A DNA stretch of 64,000 nt from Phanerochaete sordida (GCA_019973155.2 BPQB01000058.1:1-64000); one strand, 5' to 3'. Counted from the stretch's first letter, positions 31,031-43,704 are shown. Numbers and translations: made by a program. The notes: generated by a model not told the origin, from the sequence alone.

Positions 31031-34000
31031 ATGTCGACGACGACGGTGACCGCGTCGCGTCTCGCCGAGCGCCGCACGCCGAGGCCGCTGCTGCTCGATG
31101 ACTTTCCTATTCCTCCGTCGCATATCCCTACCACACCGCTCGCTACACCTATCTCTATCACCATACCAAGCCCAGGACCAAGTTCAAGTTCGAACCCACC
31201 ACTGTCGCTGCCGCCATCCAGCCCATTGCCGCCGGTACCGGGACCATCGCCTATCTCCGACCATGAGACTTTGATGTTCATCTCTGCTGAACGATCTCGT
31301 AGGTTGTCCAAGATGTCGATGGCATCCAGTATGTCGCGTTACTCGAAGCGCGACTCGACGGCAACCATTTCGAGTCTAGCCAGCAGTAGCGCGCATCTGA
31401 GCGTCGCGCATCAGCCATCGTCGCCGACATCTTCCCGGTTTGGTTCGTCCGCTTCCATCCGGTCGTTCCGCTCTGCGAGCTCGCATGCGTCGTCATCCCA
31501 GTCGCACGGACATCGTTTACTTGAGAAGTCTCCTATGCACGAGCCCCAAATATTCGAGGAAGATCCGGCGGACATCTCGCAGATATCGCTTTCGGACCTT
31601 CCGCCGCTGTCTTCAAGCGCGTCGACACCGCCCCGGAGCCATCGAGGCTTCAGCGACACGGAGGAAGATGAAGTACCTGTACCTGCAGAACCTGTTGCGC
31701 GGAAACGAAGTAGTCGTGGTCATAAGATGGGTGCAGGTATGAACGACTCAATATCGTCAATCGACATGCGCGACTTGCCGGCCCTGCAAGAAGACGAAGC
31801 AGAGTCAATAGCCGTTCCGCCTATGGCAAGCGTTGTCTTGAAAGCAGCGCCGCACCTAAGACCGGGATACTCAGCAGTCAAACCCCCACGTCCGCCAACC
31901 GCCATCATGAACAAGGACCTGCCCCCACTTCCCCTCAACATCGCCCCACTATCGTCGGGCCGCACTCGCTCTGACACCGCCTCTACCGCAACAACTTCCA
32001 ACACGCATACAACGTCATCCCACGCGCATTCAGTTTCGTCTCGTGTACAAGCCCGTGAGAGCAATCCTCGTCCCGGCGCCGAGAGCCCCGACATTAACCA
32101 GATGATATCGCGGACCCCCCGGCCCCGGCGCAAGTCATCTTCACATCTTTCTGGCTCAAGGTTTAAGTCGCGGCCGAACTCGACGCGGCTCTCTCGTGGT
32201 AGCTCGCTGCATTCACACAGCAGCGGCAAGCGTCGCGACGGCGAGATCCCAGTGCCCGTGCCGGCCGTCCGGCGCAACGACTCGGAGCTCGCATACACCC
32301 GGCGCACGCGCGACGATGACGAAGAGTCGGACTACGGCGAGGTGCTCGACGGTACCGGCACGGTCATGGACGCGCGCATGCTCGATCATGACGTGGAGAT
32401 GCGGCTGGAGCGGGAGCTGGACGGGTTTGGGAGTGAGGAGGACGCGCATTTGAGCGACGGCGGGGCGAGCGACTCGAGCATAGACGTGCAGACACCACTT
32501 CCGTGAGTATTTTCTTCTGCACTTGTCCGCGTCTCCTACCCTGTTTTCGTGCATTCCTCCATTCGTCTGGCCATTTCCACGACAGGTTGCTTTGTTGGTG
32601 CTTGAAGGTCCACGGCTTCTCCGTCGCGGATCCGCCGCCGCCACCCCCGACGTCTTGCATGATGCTGATTGGCTGATTGTTGACCTGCAGGCACCTCATG
32701 CTTCGCGAAGGCATGCTGTCACCGCACTCAAAGCTCCTTGGAAAGTCCCTTCGGGCCCCGACTCCTCAGGATCGTCACTTGAGCATAAACTCAACCAGTA
32801 AGTAGCTCATTTGCGATCGACCGCAACTTTAATGTTGATTGAACTATGCATTAAAGCTGGCTCGATCATGACCAAGTCCGGGATCATCAAAGACGAGCGT
32901 GACACCACGAAGAGGCGGGTTCGACATCGAGACGGACGCCTTCTGCGTGAGGGTCTGGGTCTTACAACAGGCCTTGGCTGGAGTGACAGTGAAGACGAGG
33001 ACGCACCTTCGCTCCTCACACGCCGTGTCTCGTCGATGGTCCTTTCAAGACGGACGTCCGCCAACTCGCTCCACTCGAACATGGGTCAGTCAAGTCGATC
33101 GTCACAGCCTCTGGCTCGATCTGTCAGCGAGACGCAAGCCTCGGAGACGATCGCTCGGCACCGCGCCAACATGCGGGCTAAGGACTCCAAGTCGTCGCAG
33201 CCCCCGACCGCATGGTCAGCATCTAGGACTAGCGCCGTATCAACACTCAGTTCCGTGCCCAGCGTGCGTTCGCGTGCGTCTGACACGTCGTCCGCCCGCT
33301 CCTTGTCGAGTTATGGACGTGCATCGGACGTCATGCCTTCGCTCGACTACATCCGGGAACACGATGTCGAAAGCATCAAGGACGACGCGGGTATGGCTAC
33401 ACCTTCGAGTGTTTCTGGCTCGAGCGTAGCAATGCCCCTGACTCCCGTTGGCGATGATGATGCAGGATCCTGGACATATAGCACAGGTCCTTCGCTATCC
33501 GCCATCTCGAAGATGCCGTCCCGCTCCAACCTGAAAACACCCTCGAAAACATACTCGGCCCCCGACTCGCTGCCCTTTCCCCGCGAGCGCACGCAGTCAG
33601 CATCTTCCAACGGTTCAGCACATGCATCCGTGGGCCATCATATACCACCACTGTCGGCACCCCGACAAGCTTCGATACCCCGGCCTCTGCGGCTACCGCA
33701 GGCCACCGGTCTCCGACCGAAGGGATCCCAGAGCAGCCTGCGCCAGCCGTCGTCGCGTACCCCATCGGCGACTCCCCCGATTCCGATACCGCAGCCGGAC
33801 CGCAGCCGCTCGTTCTCTGCCACGGCGACGAAGCGCTCACTGCCGTCGCATCCGCCGCCTCCTCCGTCGCGTCTAGCGCGGTCGTCGGCGATGAGCGACC
33901 CGCCTGCACCGCCTGTACCGCTGCGACCCATCACGCCCGCCGACCGCAAGCCGCGCATCGGCGCCGGCATGGTGTATCGCACGGGCTCAAGCTCGTCGCG

Positions 34001-34061
34001 CCCCAGCATGATGCGCGCGCCGAGCTCGACGACGCTGCGGTCGGCGGCGGCGAAGGTCTAA
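31031..34061 (+). CDS. Large Ser/Pro-rich protein of unknown function
   Basis: Three exons: 31031-32502, 32691-32797 and 32857-34061, with introns of 188 and 59 nt; about 927 residues. The ATG at 31031 sits in GCCGCCATGT. The whole protein looks disordered: poly-Ser blocks (SSLASSSAHLS), Pro-rich pieces (PPSSPLPPVPGPSP), an acidic patch (DDDEESDYGEVLDG) and basic Ser-rich pieces (RPRRKSSSH, RDTTKRRVRHRDGR). A short conserved-looking core spans exons 2-3 (PHLMLREGMLSPHSKLL, then IMTKSGIIKDERDT and GLGLTTGLGWSDSEDED). It resembles fungal cell-polarity or cytoskeletal scaffold proteins in composition only; no domain is recognised. Many RxxS and SP sites suggest regulation by phosphorylation. Confidence 0.75.
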
Positions 34062-36591
34062 GCCTCCCGCCCGCCCGCCTCCGACCCCCCTCCTCCCACG
34101 GCGCCCCTAGGTTGTACATTTCGTTCCTTCAACATTCTCTCTCGCATTTTCTTTCGCATCGCACGCCGCACCTACGACCCCACGGAAGGAGGATGGACCT
34201 CGGAGCCCCCGGAGACCGCACACCGTACTCATAATTTTATTACGTTCTGTCCCCTTGCACACGCCTTTGCTATCGCACCTACCCCTCATTGTCCCTTCGC
34301 ACTTCGCCACCGCCACCACCACACTCGTTCGCCCGCTGCCCCCGCCGTCCCCCTCTTCGATCCGATACCACCACCGCCGCCGCCGTTGTTAAGATTACAA
34401 GACGTATTACTAGGTTCCGTGCCCCCGCCCGCGCGCCAGGATAGCTGCGCGCGCGCGGCCGGGGGCCGTGTACGCTCGCTGGGATAAGATTATCTTAAGG
34501 AGAGTCATTAGTTGGTATAGACTGTACACTGTGCCATATTACCCACACCAATTGTACATGTGTTCTGTCTACTTTGCGGCGCGACGTCTGCGTTTCTCTG
34601 TCTCGGCTGGCGTGGTCGGATGAGCGGCAGAGGAAGCGAAGCTATTGGCTTGGGCCTGCTGCGCCGCGCGCGCAGCAGGCCTGGAATGCTCGTTTTGGAG
34701 GAGAATCTTGTCGCGCTGAAGATGAAGCTGGCTCCTACGGCGCCGCGGAAGTTCGATGTATCGCCCAGGGGGCAGAGCCACGCCTGCCGCTAAGCGCCGA
34801 CTGCTGGATATTGATGATTATCTTATCTCCTCCGCACTAGGACTTTCGATGGGCGAGGGCGACACGTACTGTACTTGACGGTGTGACCGTAGATAATATG
34901 CATATATGCGGGTGTTTGGAGGCGTGGAACCCATGAAGCACACCGTGGGTAACCTGCTGTTTGCGGGCGATCCATAAGACCTACCAAAACGAGACGTCGG
35001 AGTTACTCATGCATTTGGCGCTCAGAGCTGCCTCGCCCGCTGCTTGTCGTGCCTTTCCCTTTTGCTCCCCCATGTCCGACTCCCCGCCGTGTCCGATTCC
35101 CTTCCCCTCCGCCTTTTGCTGCTCGCACAGCAGCACCAACCTTACTACATGCTTAGTGGTGCTCATCCCCGTATTGCCTTGCAAGAGCGTATGCACGGTC
35201 GCGCATCGATCCCCACTCGTACCGCTGGCGTCCTCGTCGACGGCGTCGAGGACGACGACTTCTGCTGCCTGCCCGCTCGTTTGCGCCCCCGTGCCCGCTT
35301 ATGAATCTTAGGGCTTCCGCGCTCAACCTCTGTGGCGAACCGGGCCCCAAACTCTTGGGCGTGGTCGAGCCTGCGCTAGTCTCCCTAAGGCAGACCTTAT
35401 TGAACCAGTCGATGATAGTCGATCGACTTTAGCCTGCGCGTCTTTGCGAGCAGCAGGGGGTGTCTCTTTTCTCCAGCACTTTGCTGGGCAAAAGTAGCGC
35501 CCGTGCAGCGAAATCACATGCGACAACTTTCCCCGCAAAATGCTGGAGAAGTTGGGCGCCTACGCTCCTGCTGCCAGGGCCCAGCTGCCAGTGCCTACGC
35601 CTTCCCAGCGTTGTTTCCAGCTGTCGTCTTGCCTTCGTCGTCGCTGTCGACTCTTTGCGCCTATTTGTCTCATCCCTGCGCCTATAACTGCCCTGTCGCC
35701 CCGTCGCTGCGTGCAGCAGCGCTCTGCCAGTGTGGTCCTCCTTGTCATAGTCGATACATGGTCGTTCTGTCGCGCGAGATCGTTGGCCACAGAGACCGGC
35801 ATGTATACAACAATACCACGCGAGAATTCAATGAACTGCAGTACGCGACACAGCCGTGCTTGATATTCGCCGAGAACCCGAGAGTCGAGGCGGGCATGGA
35901 AACATACGTATGACATGGAAGCGTAGCCTTCTCATGCAGCTCGAGGCGAAGCGCACAGGACCCTAGTCTGATGCTGATGGCATGAGGCAACCTAACTTCC
36001 TCTGGAAAACGAACCACAGCCTCGCAATCGCTTATGCCTCATCTTGCACCGTCGTGAGTCCATCTGTCTTCCAACTCTGGCCCACTTTCTCACCTGGCGC
36101 AGTGAATTTCGAAACGATCCTCCAGGTGAACCTTGTACACGAATCGTATCTGACAGACGAGATGGAACTCGGACATGCGACTTGCGTGCTATCCTCGGGA
36201 GCTATGCCGACCCTCGCCTTGCATGGGTGGGCATGTTCCTCGGCTGGAACTGCACGCCATCACCTTGAGTTCGGTGCTTAAAGCAGTGCGTGATTTCAGC
36301 CAAGATCTCCTTCGATTCTATTCGTCTTCCCTGAAAGGGTGAACCAAGGCGATGCGCTAGCTTATCAAACCTCCCCCTCACCACAAGCGGTAGGCATAGT
36401 CTTTGTCCAGGTGCCACCCACGGTACAGGTGGAAGCGCGATTCTATGGAACTAGGGTTGTTCATCTCCGTGCTTCGCTCGACAGCAGGTATGTTCAACCC
36501 ATTTGCCTCCATGCGATGCGCGAGGCACCTACATAAGTATCAGGCAGGCGGAGGCCTCCAACGGTGGTCTGCCCTCAACTTCAGCCCCGTC
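34062..36591. other. Gene-poor stretch of 2.5 kb
   Basis: The left part is C-rich 3' UTR-like DNA. Short frames at 34560-34793 and 35503-35913 have no recognisable features. An imperfect inverted repeat lies at 35469-35550. Nothing else is supported. Confidence 0.4.
35469..35550. repeat. Imperfect inverted repeat, arms about 31 bp
   Basis: The left arm begins TTCTCCAGCACTTTGC at 35469. The right arm, read as its complement from 35550, begins TTCTCCAGCATTTTGC. About 25 of 31 positions agree, with a loop of about 20 bases. Confidence 0.6.
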
Positions 36592-39215
36592 ATGGCCACG
36601 ATGCAGTCGGAAACGGACTCCGGATCCGCATCCTCCCTTCCCGAGTCCGGGCCAGATCGCTCAACGCCAGACAAGGAGCTGGCAACCCCGGGTCCACTGC
36701 CGACTGTGTCGGCCGTTCCGGAGCTCACAGCGCGCCAGGGATACTTCGATGGCGCGTTTGCGGCTCCCAGTACCACCTCCGGCAATGCTGTCGATATCAC
36801 CTCCGACGAGGCTGTCGATGCCACCTCCGACGCCAAACCCGCAACGAGTCGATGGATCTCTCTACTACTCTTTGTTTTCTGCATCTTCATGCACGTCATC
36901 CTGGTCGGTTTTCACGTTGTACTTGTCGTGTTCCGCTATCGGCTCGCTGGGAATGCCTTCAAGTTCCCCATCCCGTCTGTGGTGACCAGCAACTACATCA
37001 CCGCCACGCTGTTTGACAAGGTGTCGCTGCTTCCTAACGTAATCATAAAGGTGCGTCCTATACTGTCCTTCTACGATCGCCAACAATGATTCTCATGCTC
37101 TTCACGTAGCTCTACTTCGTACCCTTGCTATACCTTACGCAGCTGCTCGCGCTGCGGCGCGACCTTCATCTCGAGCAGACCGTCACCGCGATGCACGACA
37201 AGGCTCAATCGTGGCTGTCGCTAGGTGCATCCGGTGTCACCCTCGTGAAATACCATGACATCCTCGAGACGCGAAGGCGGGACCCAAAGCTGTTGTGGAG
37301 GGATCTCCACTCCCTGTGGGAGGTCACCCTCGTTTTCATGTACCTTGCAGGCGGCCTGGTGCTGGCAATCCTCGCGCCAGACCTGATCACTGCGGGCCCT
37401 GTCATCGGGAATACAGACAGCTTCCAGAAGCTCACGTCTGCCCTGGCCGGCATCGGTCAGGATACCGTCCAGTATGTCTGCGCAGCGACGTCCCACGAAA
37501 ATAACTATTTACTCAGGCGTTTTATAGGATCCAGAACGCGTTCCCGGTCGTCGACCTGCTCCCCCTGCTATCCACGGATCAAGATATCATCATCAGCGGG
37601 CTCTCGAACAACCTCATCTACGATATACCTACGTTCATCAGCGGTGCTCCGGTGCCGGTCAACGCTACTGGTTTCAACGTCGAATGCCAGTCGATTTCTA
37701 GTGCTTCGCAGTCCGGCGTGTTGAACCCTACGAACTCGACGTTCCCCATCCATGTCCACGACGAGCTCATGGATATCGATGTAGTTCCTCGTAAGTGCGC
37801 ATGCAAGAGAGAACATACCGTAGTTTAACTCTTAGCTTTACCGCAGTTCCTAGAACGATCAATATCCGTTCAGCAACCTGGCGAACACCGTCACTCGGAA
37901 CTACACAGCCTTCTGTCCTCCTCCTGGCCTCCATGGTCCCCGTTACGGACAAAGCTGGCTCTAGCGGTGATATCGTCACGGTGAATGCGGCGCTTGACCC
38001 GAAGACATGTGTCCTCTCGTCGGATTGCAGTGAGTTGGGCGATACCCTTGGTGACAAAGCTTCTAACTCGCCATCGTGCAACAGATCCAACGGCTTCCGT
38101 GCAGCTCATGGCTTGCAGCGTCGGCGTACAGAGCCATATCCGTGCGGTGCAAGTGTTGACCGAATCGTTCCCTTACATCCAGGCAGAGCCCATCGACATC
38201 CCGACGAATGCCACGAACACCTGGAGTGACTGGACCGGGCCCAACGCGCCGACAGACCCTATCCTCTCGAATGTCAGTCTGTGACGACTGTTTGCGAAAC
38301 CCTGGCTAACTTCTGGCTGATTAAATTCAAGATTGGCTCGTTTGCGGCGATCTCTCCGTCCAGTCACGCCGTGCAGCTGTTCCAAGCACCGGGGGCCAAT
38401 GTCATGTCCAACTACACCTTGAGTCTGCTCGAAGAGTGAGTCTGCTTTCCAGGCGATCTCATCCCGGCAGGCAGCTGACCGTGTCCGTTCAGCAACGTCA
38501 TGGATGCCCTTGGGTTTTACAACGACACGACAGCGCACGCCGACCTGGAGGATCTGGAAACTGTCCTTGAAAAAGCTATCACCGCGGTGTTCTGGCGCGG
38601 TAAGTATCGTCCGCCTGCGTTTCCTTTTTCTAAGCTCATGTGCATGCTAGCTGCCGTACGCTCCATCGCTCCTGCGTCCACGAACGACGAAAAGGTCCAA
38701 TACTCTCTGCAGGTGCGTTCTCCTCTCCAGCCCATTTCAGCCCGTCTGACGACATGTATTCTGCGCAGATCCGCCACTGGCAGGTAAGTCTCCATGTGCT
38801 CCATGAGCTCCGCTTCGCCGCTGACCCTCGCGCCCAGCCCTGGCTCGGCACCGCCATCTCCGGCATGATGCTCTTCATCGCGCTGCTGCTCACGCGGCCG
38901 ACCTTGCCGCAGCGAAAGCGGCGCCGACCGCACGTCGCCGGCCTCGGCGTGCTCGAGCTCACCTGGCTGCTCGGCTTCGACCAAAACCGCGTCGCCAAGC
39001 GGAACTCGCGCAGCAGCAGGACCACGCTCTCGCTACAAGAGATCAAGACGCCTGCCACGCCTGCGACACCAGCAACACCAGCAACACCAGCGAGCCCCGG
39101 CCTACAGGGCTCCGAGCGCACGATCGCACAGCAGATGGCGGAGGTGGAGAAGCCGACAGCGGACAACTTGCGGCGCCACGGTAAAACGGTCAAGGTCTCG
39201 TTCTGCGACTACTGA
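36592..39215 (+). CDS. Large multi-pass membrane protein of unknown function
   Basis: About eight exons with introns of 50-80 nt, from ATG at 36592 to TGA at 39213-39215. After a polar N-terminus of about 90 residues come two hydrophobic segments (WISLLLFVFCIFMHVILVGF; a second around VVLVVFRY), then a region starting LYFVPLLYLTQLLALRRDLHLEQT, a helix (VTLVFMYLAGGLVLAIL), a large presumably extracellular part with several NxT/NxS sites (NATGF, NPTNST, NATNTW, SNYTLS), and a final helix (WLGTAISGMMLFIALLL). The C-terminal tail includes a five-fold TPA repeat (39047-39095) and a basic end. Gene order and exon pattern resemble the large orphan membrane-protein families of Agaricomycetes; no function can be assigned. 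Confidence 0.72.
39047..39095 (+). repeat. In-frame triplet-based repeat encoding TPA units
   Basis: Runs of ACGCCTGCG / ACACCAGCA code for five TPA units in the tail of the membrane protein. Such 9-bp repeats are prone to slippage. Confidence 0.75.
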
Positions 39216-39881
39216 GAGACATCTCGCTTTGGCATAGTTGGGACTGGAGGCTTGCCTCCGGCTGTAGCCTACTGTAATGTCGTGCATGCGGGGGGCCAGA
39301 TGTAATAAAAGTGATGAATAGTAGCTCGAGCGTTGAATACACCGTTAATCATCCACCTCCGTGATACAGGTTATTACCAGACAAACTTGAGAATTGGCGC
39401 TCTGCGCCAGCCACACGTAGTAGATAGCTTGACGAGGGATTACGTGTAAGCTTCAGAGACATCCTACGCCGTTCGCACATAAAATCATCAGTAACGGTGC
39501 ATGGTCGGACTAGTACGTGGCGAGCGCGTGTGCCTGCAAGCACGCGGTATTTACCGGGAGCGGGTGCTCTCCTCACGTCAGCCAACCGTGCATTAAGGCT
39601 GTCCAATTGGACTCTGCTCAGTCTGGGTGGAGGGGACTCGCGAGGAAGGAGGTTGTGTATGATATGGTGACTGTATGCGCGTGTACTGCGGCCTTCTTCA
39701 CTGTTGCGGTGTGGATGACCGTCAGAGAAAGCGGCCTCATATGATGTGTATTCGAGACCGAGACAATACAGGGATACACCGGCCGTGTGCAGTCTGAGAC
39801 CTTAGGGTGGGCACGAGAGGTCAGACCTTGGCCTGTCCGCCACCTGTGTCAGCTCGTCGTGGGCAGCGGCGAAGAAAACTC
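39216..39881. other. Intergenic stretch
   Basis: Convergent 3' ends of the membrane protein gene (plus) and the secreted peptide gene (minus). No other gene supported. Confidence 0.4.
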
Positions 39882-40062
39882 TTACGACTCCGAGTCCCTC
39901 CTGGTCAAACACTAACAAACGTCAGTAGCGTCGACAGCAGTACATGGTGCAGCATTTACTCACAATATCGCCGTCGCGGATGCTGAGCCCAGCGGCACCG
40001 GTGGACAGCAGTGATATAGTCAGCACGGCGGCTGATAAAAACTGTACGCTGGGGATCTTCAT
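39882..40062 (-). CDS. Secreted micropeptide A
   Basis: ATG at 40062 opens a 24-residue signal peptide (MKIPSVQFLSAAVLTISLLS) followed by GAAGLSIRDGDI. A strong GTGAGT donor at 39963 and a CTACTGACG branch site with TTAG acceptor define a 52-nt intron (39912-39963), and exon 2 reads CLTRRDSES and stops, giving 42 residues. An unspliced reading (VSKCCTMYCCRRY) and a more distal acceptor (EGLGVVRVFF...) are alternatives. The same layout appears in the peptide at 41440-41654: signal peptide, GL plus about ten residues, an intron ending just before a Cys codon, then an RRD motif. Probably secreted; an RR pair could be a Kex2-type processing site. Function unknown. Confidence 0.5.
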
Positions 40063-41439
40063 CTTCGTTAGTTGGCGGTTTGCTTTACGGGGATGGGACG
40101 TGAAATGTCTCTTCTCGTTAGAGGTACCTTGGTATCTATACCTCGCAGAACAACGGCCCTTGGTCGCGCGTAGCGGCGACCGGTCAGACCAGGAGAAATC
40201 CGCGTCTCGTTCGCCGCAGCGATCGCTGCATTGACTAGCACGAAGGCTATCTAAAATTAGTAGCGATGCGTAACGATATAATAAAATAGCTGATACCCGT
40301 ATGCTGCTACGGCAACTGCCTGATGAAAGATACGCGTACGGTAAGTGCATGCAGTGTCCTTGCGAGGGAAGACGTACATCGGTAGAAATATGAGAGATGG
40401 GCCATCTGCTTGTGAGAATGATCAGTATCCCAGTGCGCCGATCTCGGTTGTGCTCGTGCCGGGGGATTCACTGGGAGTAGCGGAATCTATATGCTGTGTC
40501 TCCATGTTAACCTGACCAGGCGACTCTGACAAGGCTCGCCGCGTACTGATACGTACGCCGACCGTTTAACACCTCTCGACAATTATACAGAGTCCTGTGT
40601 ACTACTTCTGCGGCAGCAACTTACAGTGCGAGGGTGTCAACCACAAAATGTGGGTGTATCCTGCTTGGGACTTGGCCGCCGTGGAGATACCCGCCAGGAC
40701 CTAGTGATTAAGCGTCTCCTCGGGCCCCGACCTAGCGCGCGTACAGTGTTTGCCACCAATGCACAAGTTACCAGAACTGTAGGCTTGACGGAGATGAGCG
40801 AACAGAATATTCGAGATGCAGCTAAGAGCTCACCTCCGCGCTGCAAGACAAGTTTGGCGGCTTCTCCGTACCAATTTGGCGCGGACAAGCGATCCAACAG
40901 AGGCCTATGAATGAATCTTAGAGCGCTCAATATCTCTCCTGTGCATCTAAGAATCTGGGGGGCAGACGACAGTGCATGAGGAGGACGCGCGCGAAGGGCT
41001 GATGGTGGTCATGTCGCAGCAGTGATTCTGCTGGCTCGAGGAGACCCCGGACACCAGAAGGCTGACCCGCGACACTCTTCACCGCGGTGACCGTAGTGCG
41101 TGTGTCGAGCTCCCATATCCAGCAATATGGCCACACTTCTGGGGCTCACTGGCAGGGTATACAAGTAGATAAGAGCAAAAGCAATATATTCGATTTCGAT
41201 CTGGTCCGACTGAAGAGGACAGCTTGCACGCCCCATATCTCCACTTACACGAGACTTCACTGCATTCGTGTGCTTGCACTTTATCACCGTGTTAGGGGTA
41301 AAACGTGGCTAGGAAATATCGTTAAGCATACTCACCATTGCATCGCGATGTATACACTCGCCCTAGCCTCCTTTCCAGCGATTAGGGTGGGCATTGAAGA
41401 TCATCCCTGACCCTAATGTGGCTCGTTGATTAGCCTGCA
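40063..41439. other. Intergenic stretch of 1.4 kb
   Basis: Upstream DNA of micropeptide A and spacer. A minus-strand TATAGATA-like box lies about 75 bases upstream of the ATG at 40062. No further gene was supported. Confidence 0.4.
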
Positions 41440-41654
41440 TCATCGTCCCACAGTGCGCAAGCGTCCGCACCCTAAGTCCCTTCTGGCTCCGGTGCACTGG
41501 CAAACAACGTCAGATCCAATCTTCGAGGCGACTTTGAGTGTAAGCGTACTCGGCGGATTGCATCGCTGCCGTCGACCGGAAGCCCCAAGGTGGACGGCAA
41601 AAGGGCAGCGAGCAGCACGAAAAATGCCGCAGCGTAGGATGAGGAAAGCTTCAT
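41440..41654 (-). CDS. Secreted micropeptide B
   Basis: ATG at 41654 begins a signal peptide (MKLSSSYAAAFFVLLAALL) followed by PSTLGLPVDGSDAIRR. A GTACGC donor, an ATCTGACG branch site and a TTGCCAG acceptor define a 53-nt intron (41497-41549). Exon 2 then reads CTGARRDLGCGRLRTVGR and stops at 41440-41442, giving 53 residues. If not spliced, the frame continues to 41472 (RRVRLHSKSPRR...), so the two forms differ after residue 35. A TATAAAAG box lies in the right place. It parallels micropeptide A in length, signal peptide, intron position and RRD motif. Confidence 0.55.
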
Positions 41655-42565
41655 GGAGATATTCTGCGGCTGCGTGCACTGGGATGAAGATTAGGCTCTC
41701 TCTCATGCCTTTTATATGCATGGCGGTTTTTATGTGTGTGCCCCAGAGAGCTCAGCGTGCAGAGGTAAACTCTATATTGGTGCGTGACTTTAAAGAAGCA
41801 AGCTGGTCTTGAAAATAAAGTAAGCTTCAGTCACATCGTGAGTGAAATTTATCCCTTACTAGAGTGAGCTACTATTCTTATCCATGCTTCTTGACGGCTC
41901 CCTCACACAGTACCGTACCGGTAAGTCCTGTTTCCACGAAGCTCTAGCAGCAGGTCAAGGGATGAATGGTAAGGCCCATGGATGCAGTTCGGACACGGCC
42001 AACCATGCGAGTGTACCACAGATCTACGCGCACAAGGCATACTTATACGTGTACCGGAAGCAATTCGCCTGACGTGCACCGGTAGACATTGATGGAACAT
42101 AGCACGAATCATTACAGACATTGAGACTGTGTAGCATATTAGCGACGGCTTCCGCAAAGAATTTATGCATCTGCTTACGTAGTAAGCATTCAGTGCGGTG
42201 CAAGTAGTGCCCGCAACACAGTTGGTCCTATCGATGTCGCAATCAAAACGTGAAGGGCAAGACGAGTGCAGAGCACTTACGACCCGGTCCAAGTTTGGCC
42301 GCCACACTAGTGCCCCGCCAGTCAATGGGATGATCCCGACTGATGCGCGTGTGACGTACCTGGCCATATTTTGCCACTGCGGTGCCCGTAGGCTGTGACG
42401 TGCCTGAGGACGGCGGGAGGCTCGAAATCGACGTCGGAGGTGGTGGAGGCGGCAGAGGTACACTGGTCGCTCCGCCGCCGTATTCGCTTTGTGCCCAGTC
42501 TCCAGAGCCGCCGCTGAATTCAAGAACATGAGCATGTCATCGCGCGGACGAAACGCTGTTCCGGC
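41655..42565. other. Intergenic stretch
   Basis: Contains the promoter of micropeptide B on the left and the 3' flank of the AA9 gene on the right. Short frames only. Confidence 0.4.
41709..41716 (-). promoter_or_regulatory. TATA box of micropeptide B
   Basis: TATAAAAG on the minus strand, 55-62 bases upstream of the ATG at 41654. Confidence 0.65.
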
Positions 42566-43704
42566 TCACGGGAGAAGAACTGGTCCACCTACAAAGCGGT
42601 GTCAGTCAATCCCGTTCAGACAGTCGTCTTAAATGCGCACCTGGAATCGTGTAGTTCGGTGTAGTCGGCGTGATCGTGTACAGCTGAACGAGAATGCCAG
42701 GGTCGTACGGGTCGTACGAGCCGGGCATCGGGATGCCCGCTGGGAGCTCAACGGTGCCGCCCTTCACAATTTCAACCTGTAGGCAGTTCGGGTAGAACTG
42801 TGCGCCGTAGAGCTCGCCGGCAACGTGCAGCCCGAGGATCTAGGCATGGCAAAGTAAGTGCATCGTTAGGTCACAGAGCGCGAGGAGGGAATACTTACCT
42901 CATGGCGCAGTATACATTGACCAGGCTTCAAACCGGCTGGGATCGTGACGCTGTAGATGGAGTCCTCGAGCCGAATGACCTCTTCGCCCCAGGCGAGGTC
43001 GCCTCGGGACGGGTTGTCTGCAGGAAAATGAATAAAGTGGGGCTCGGGAATATTGAGCCGCGAGCTTACAGCCGTCTTGATCAATTTCTGCAATGACCGA
43101 AGTAGTCAGCAGCTTTTTCGCATATTGAGTAGAACTGCGAAGATACTCACTAACCCAGACATTCCCGGTATCGCCCTTGAAACTGGCGCAACCGCCTGTG
43201 CACTCGGCGATGTACGTCATGACCTGGTATCGTCACAGATTAGCCAGGACAGAAAATGGAGGGAATTCGCATAGTTCTTTACCGGGCTGCAAAGTAACAT
43301 CGCTTAGCAAACAGCGACATATGACTGAAAATGTTCGGAGTTACCCAGGATGAACCGAATTCCAATCCTGCCAGTCGAACGTGACGAGGCTGCCCGCGTC
43401 GGCCTGCGCCAAGTTGGCCACGGGCGTGTTCCCGCCGGGCTGTCCACGCCCGTGAGCCCCCGCCATCCATTGCCTAGCTCCATGTACGTACTCCGCAGGT
43501 GATGTCCGGTGTGGTGAAGTTTGCCGGGCCATATGTGTTGAGCTTGCGCAGTGGGCTCGTCGGGTCGACGGCCTGGTACGCGTCGGCGGCCTGGTAGGTG
43601 CCGTAGTTCGTGATCACGGAATGCACCTGCCCGTGTGCGTGCACCGCACGGAGCGCTGCGGCGAGAAGCACGAGCGACGCGGCCTGCAGCTTGAGCGGCG
43701 TCAT
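42566..43704 (-). CDS. AA9 lytic polysaccharide monooxygenase
   Basis: Eight exons: 43704-43492, 43439-43345, 43286-43283, 43223-43151, 43087-43070, 43017-42899, 42839-42641 and 42588-42566. The signal peptide ends AVHA, leaving His1 (HGQVHSVITNYG) to bind copper. Conserved AA9 blocks follow: ITCGPGGNTPVANLAQADAGS, here in pieces, then FDWQDWN, VMTYIAECTGGCASF, KIDQDGYNPSRGDLAWG, SVTIPAGLKPGQCILRHEIL, LHVAGELYGAQFYPNCLQVEI and PNYTIPGGPVLLP. The second copper-ligand region (HPGPVMTY) is completed only by a 4-nt exon (CCCG). AA9 enzymes cleave cellulose or other beta-glucans oxidatively outside the cell. No CBM1 cellulose-binding module or linker is present. Confidence 0.9.
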
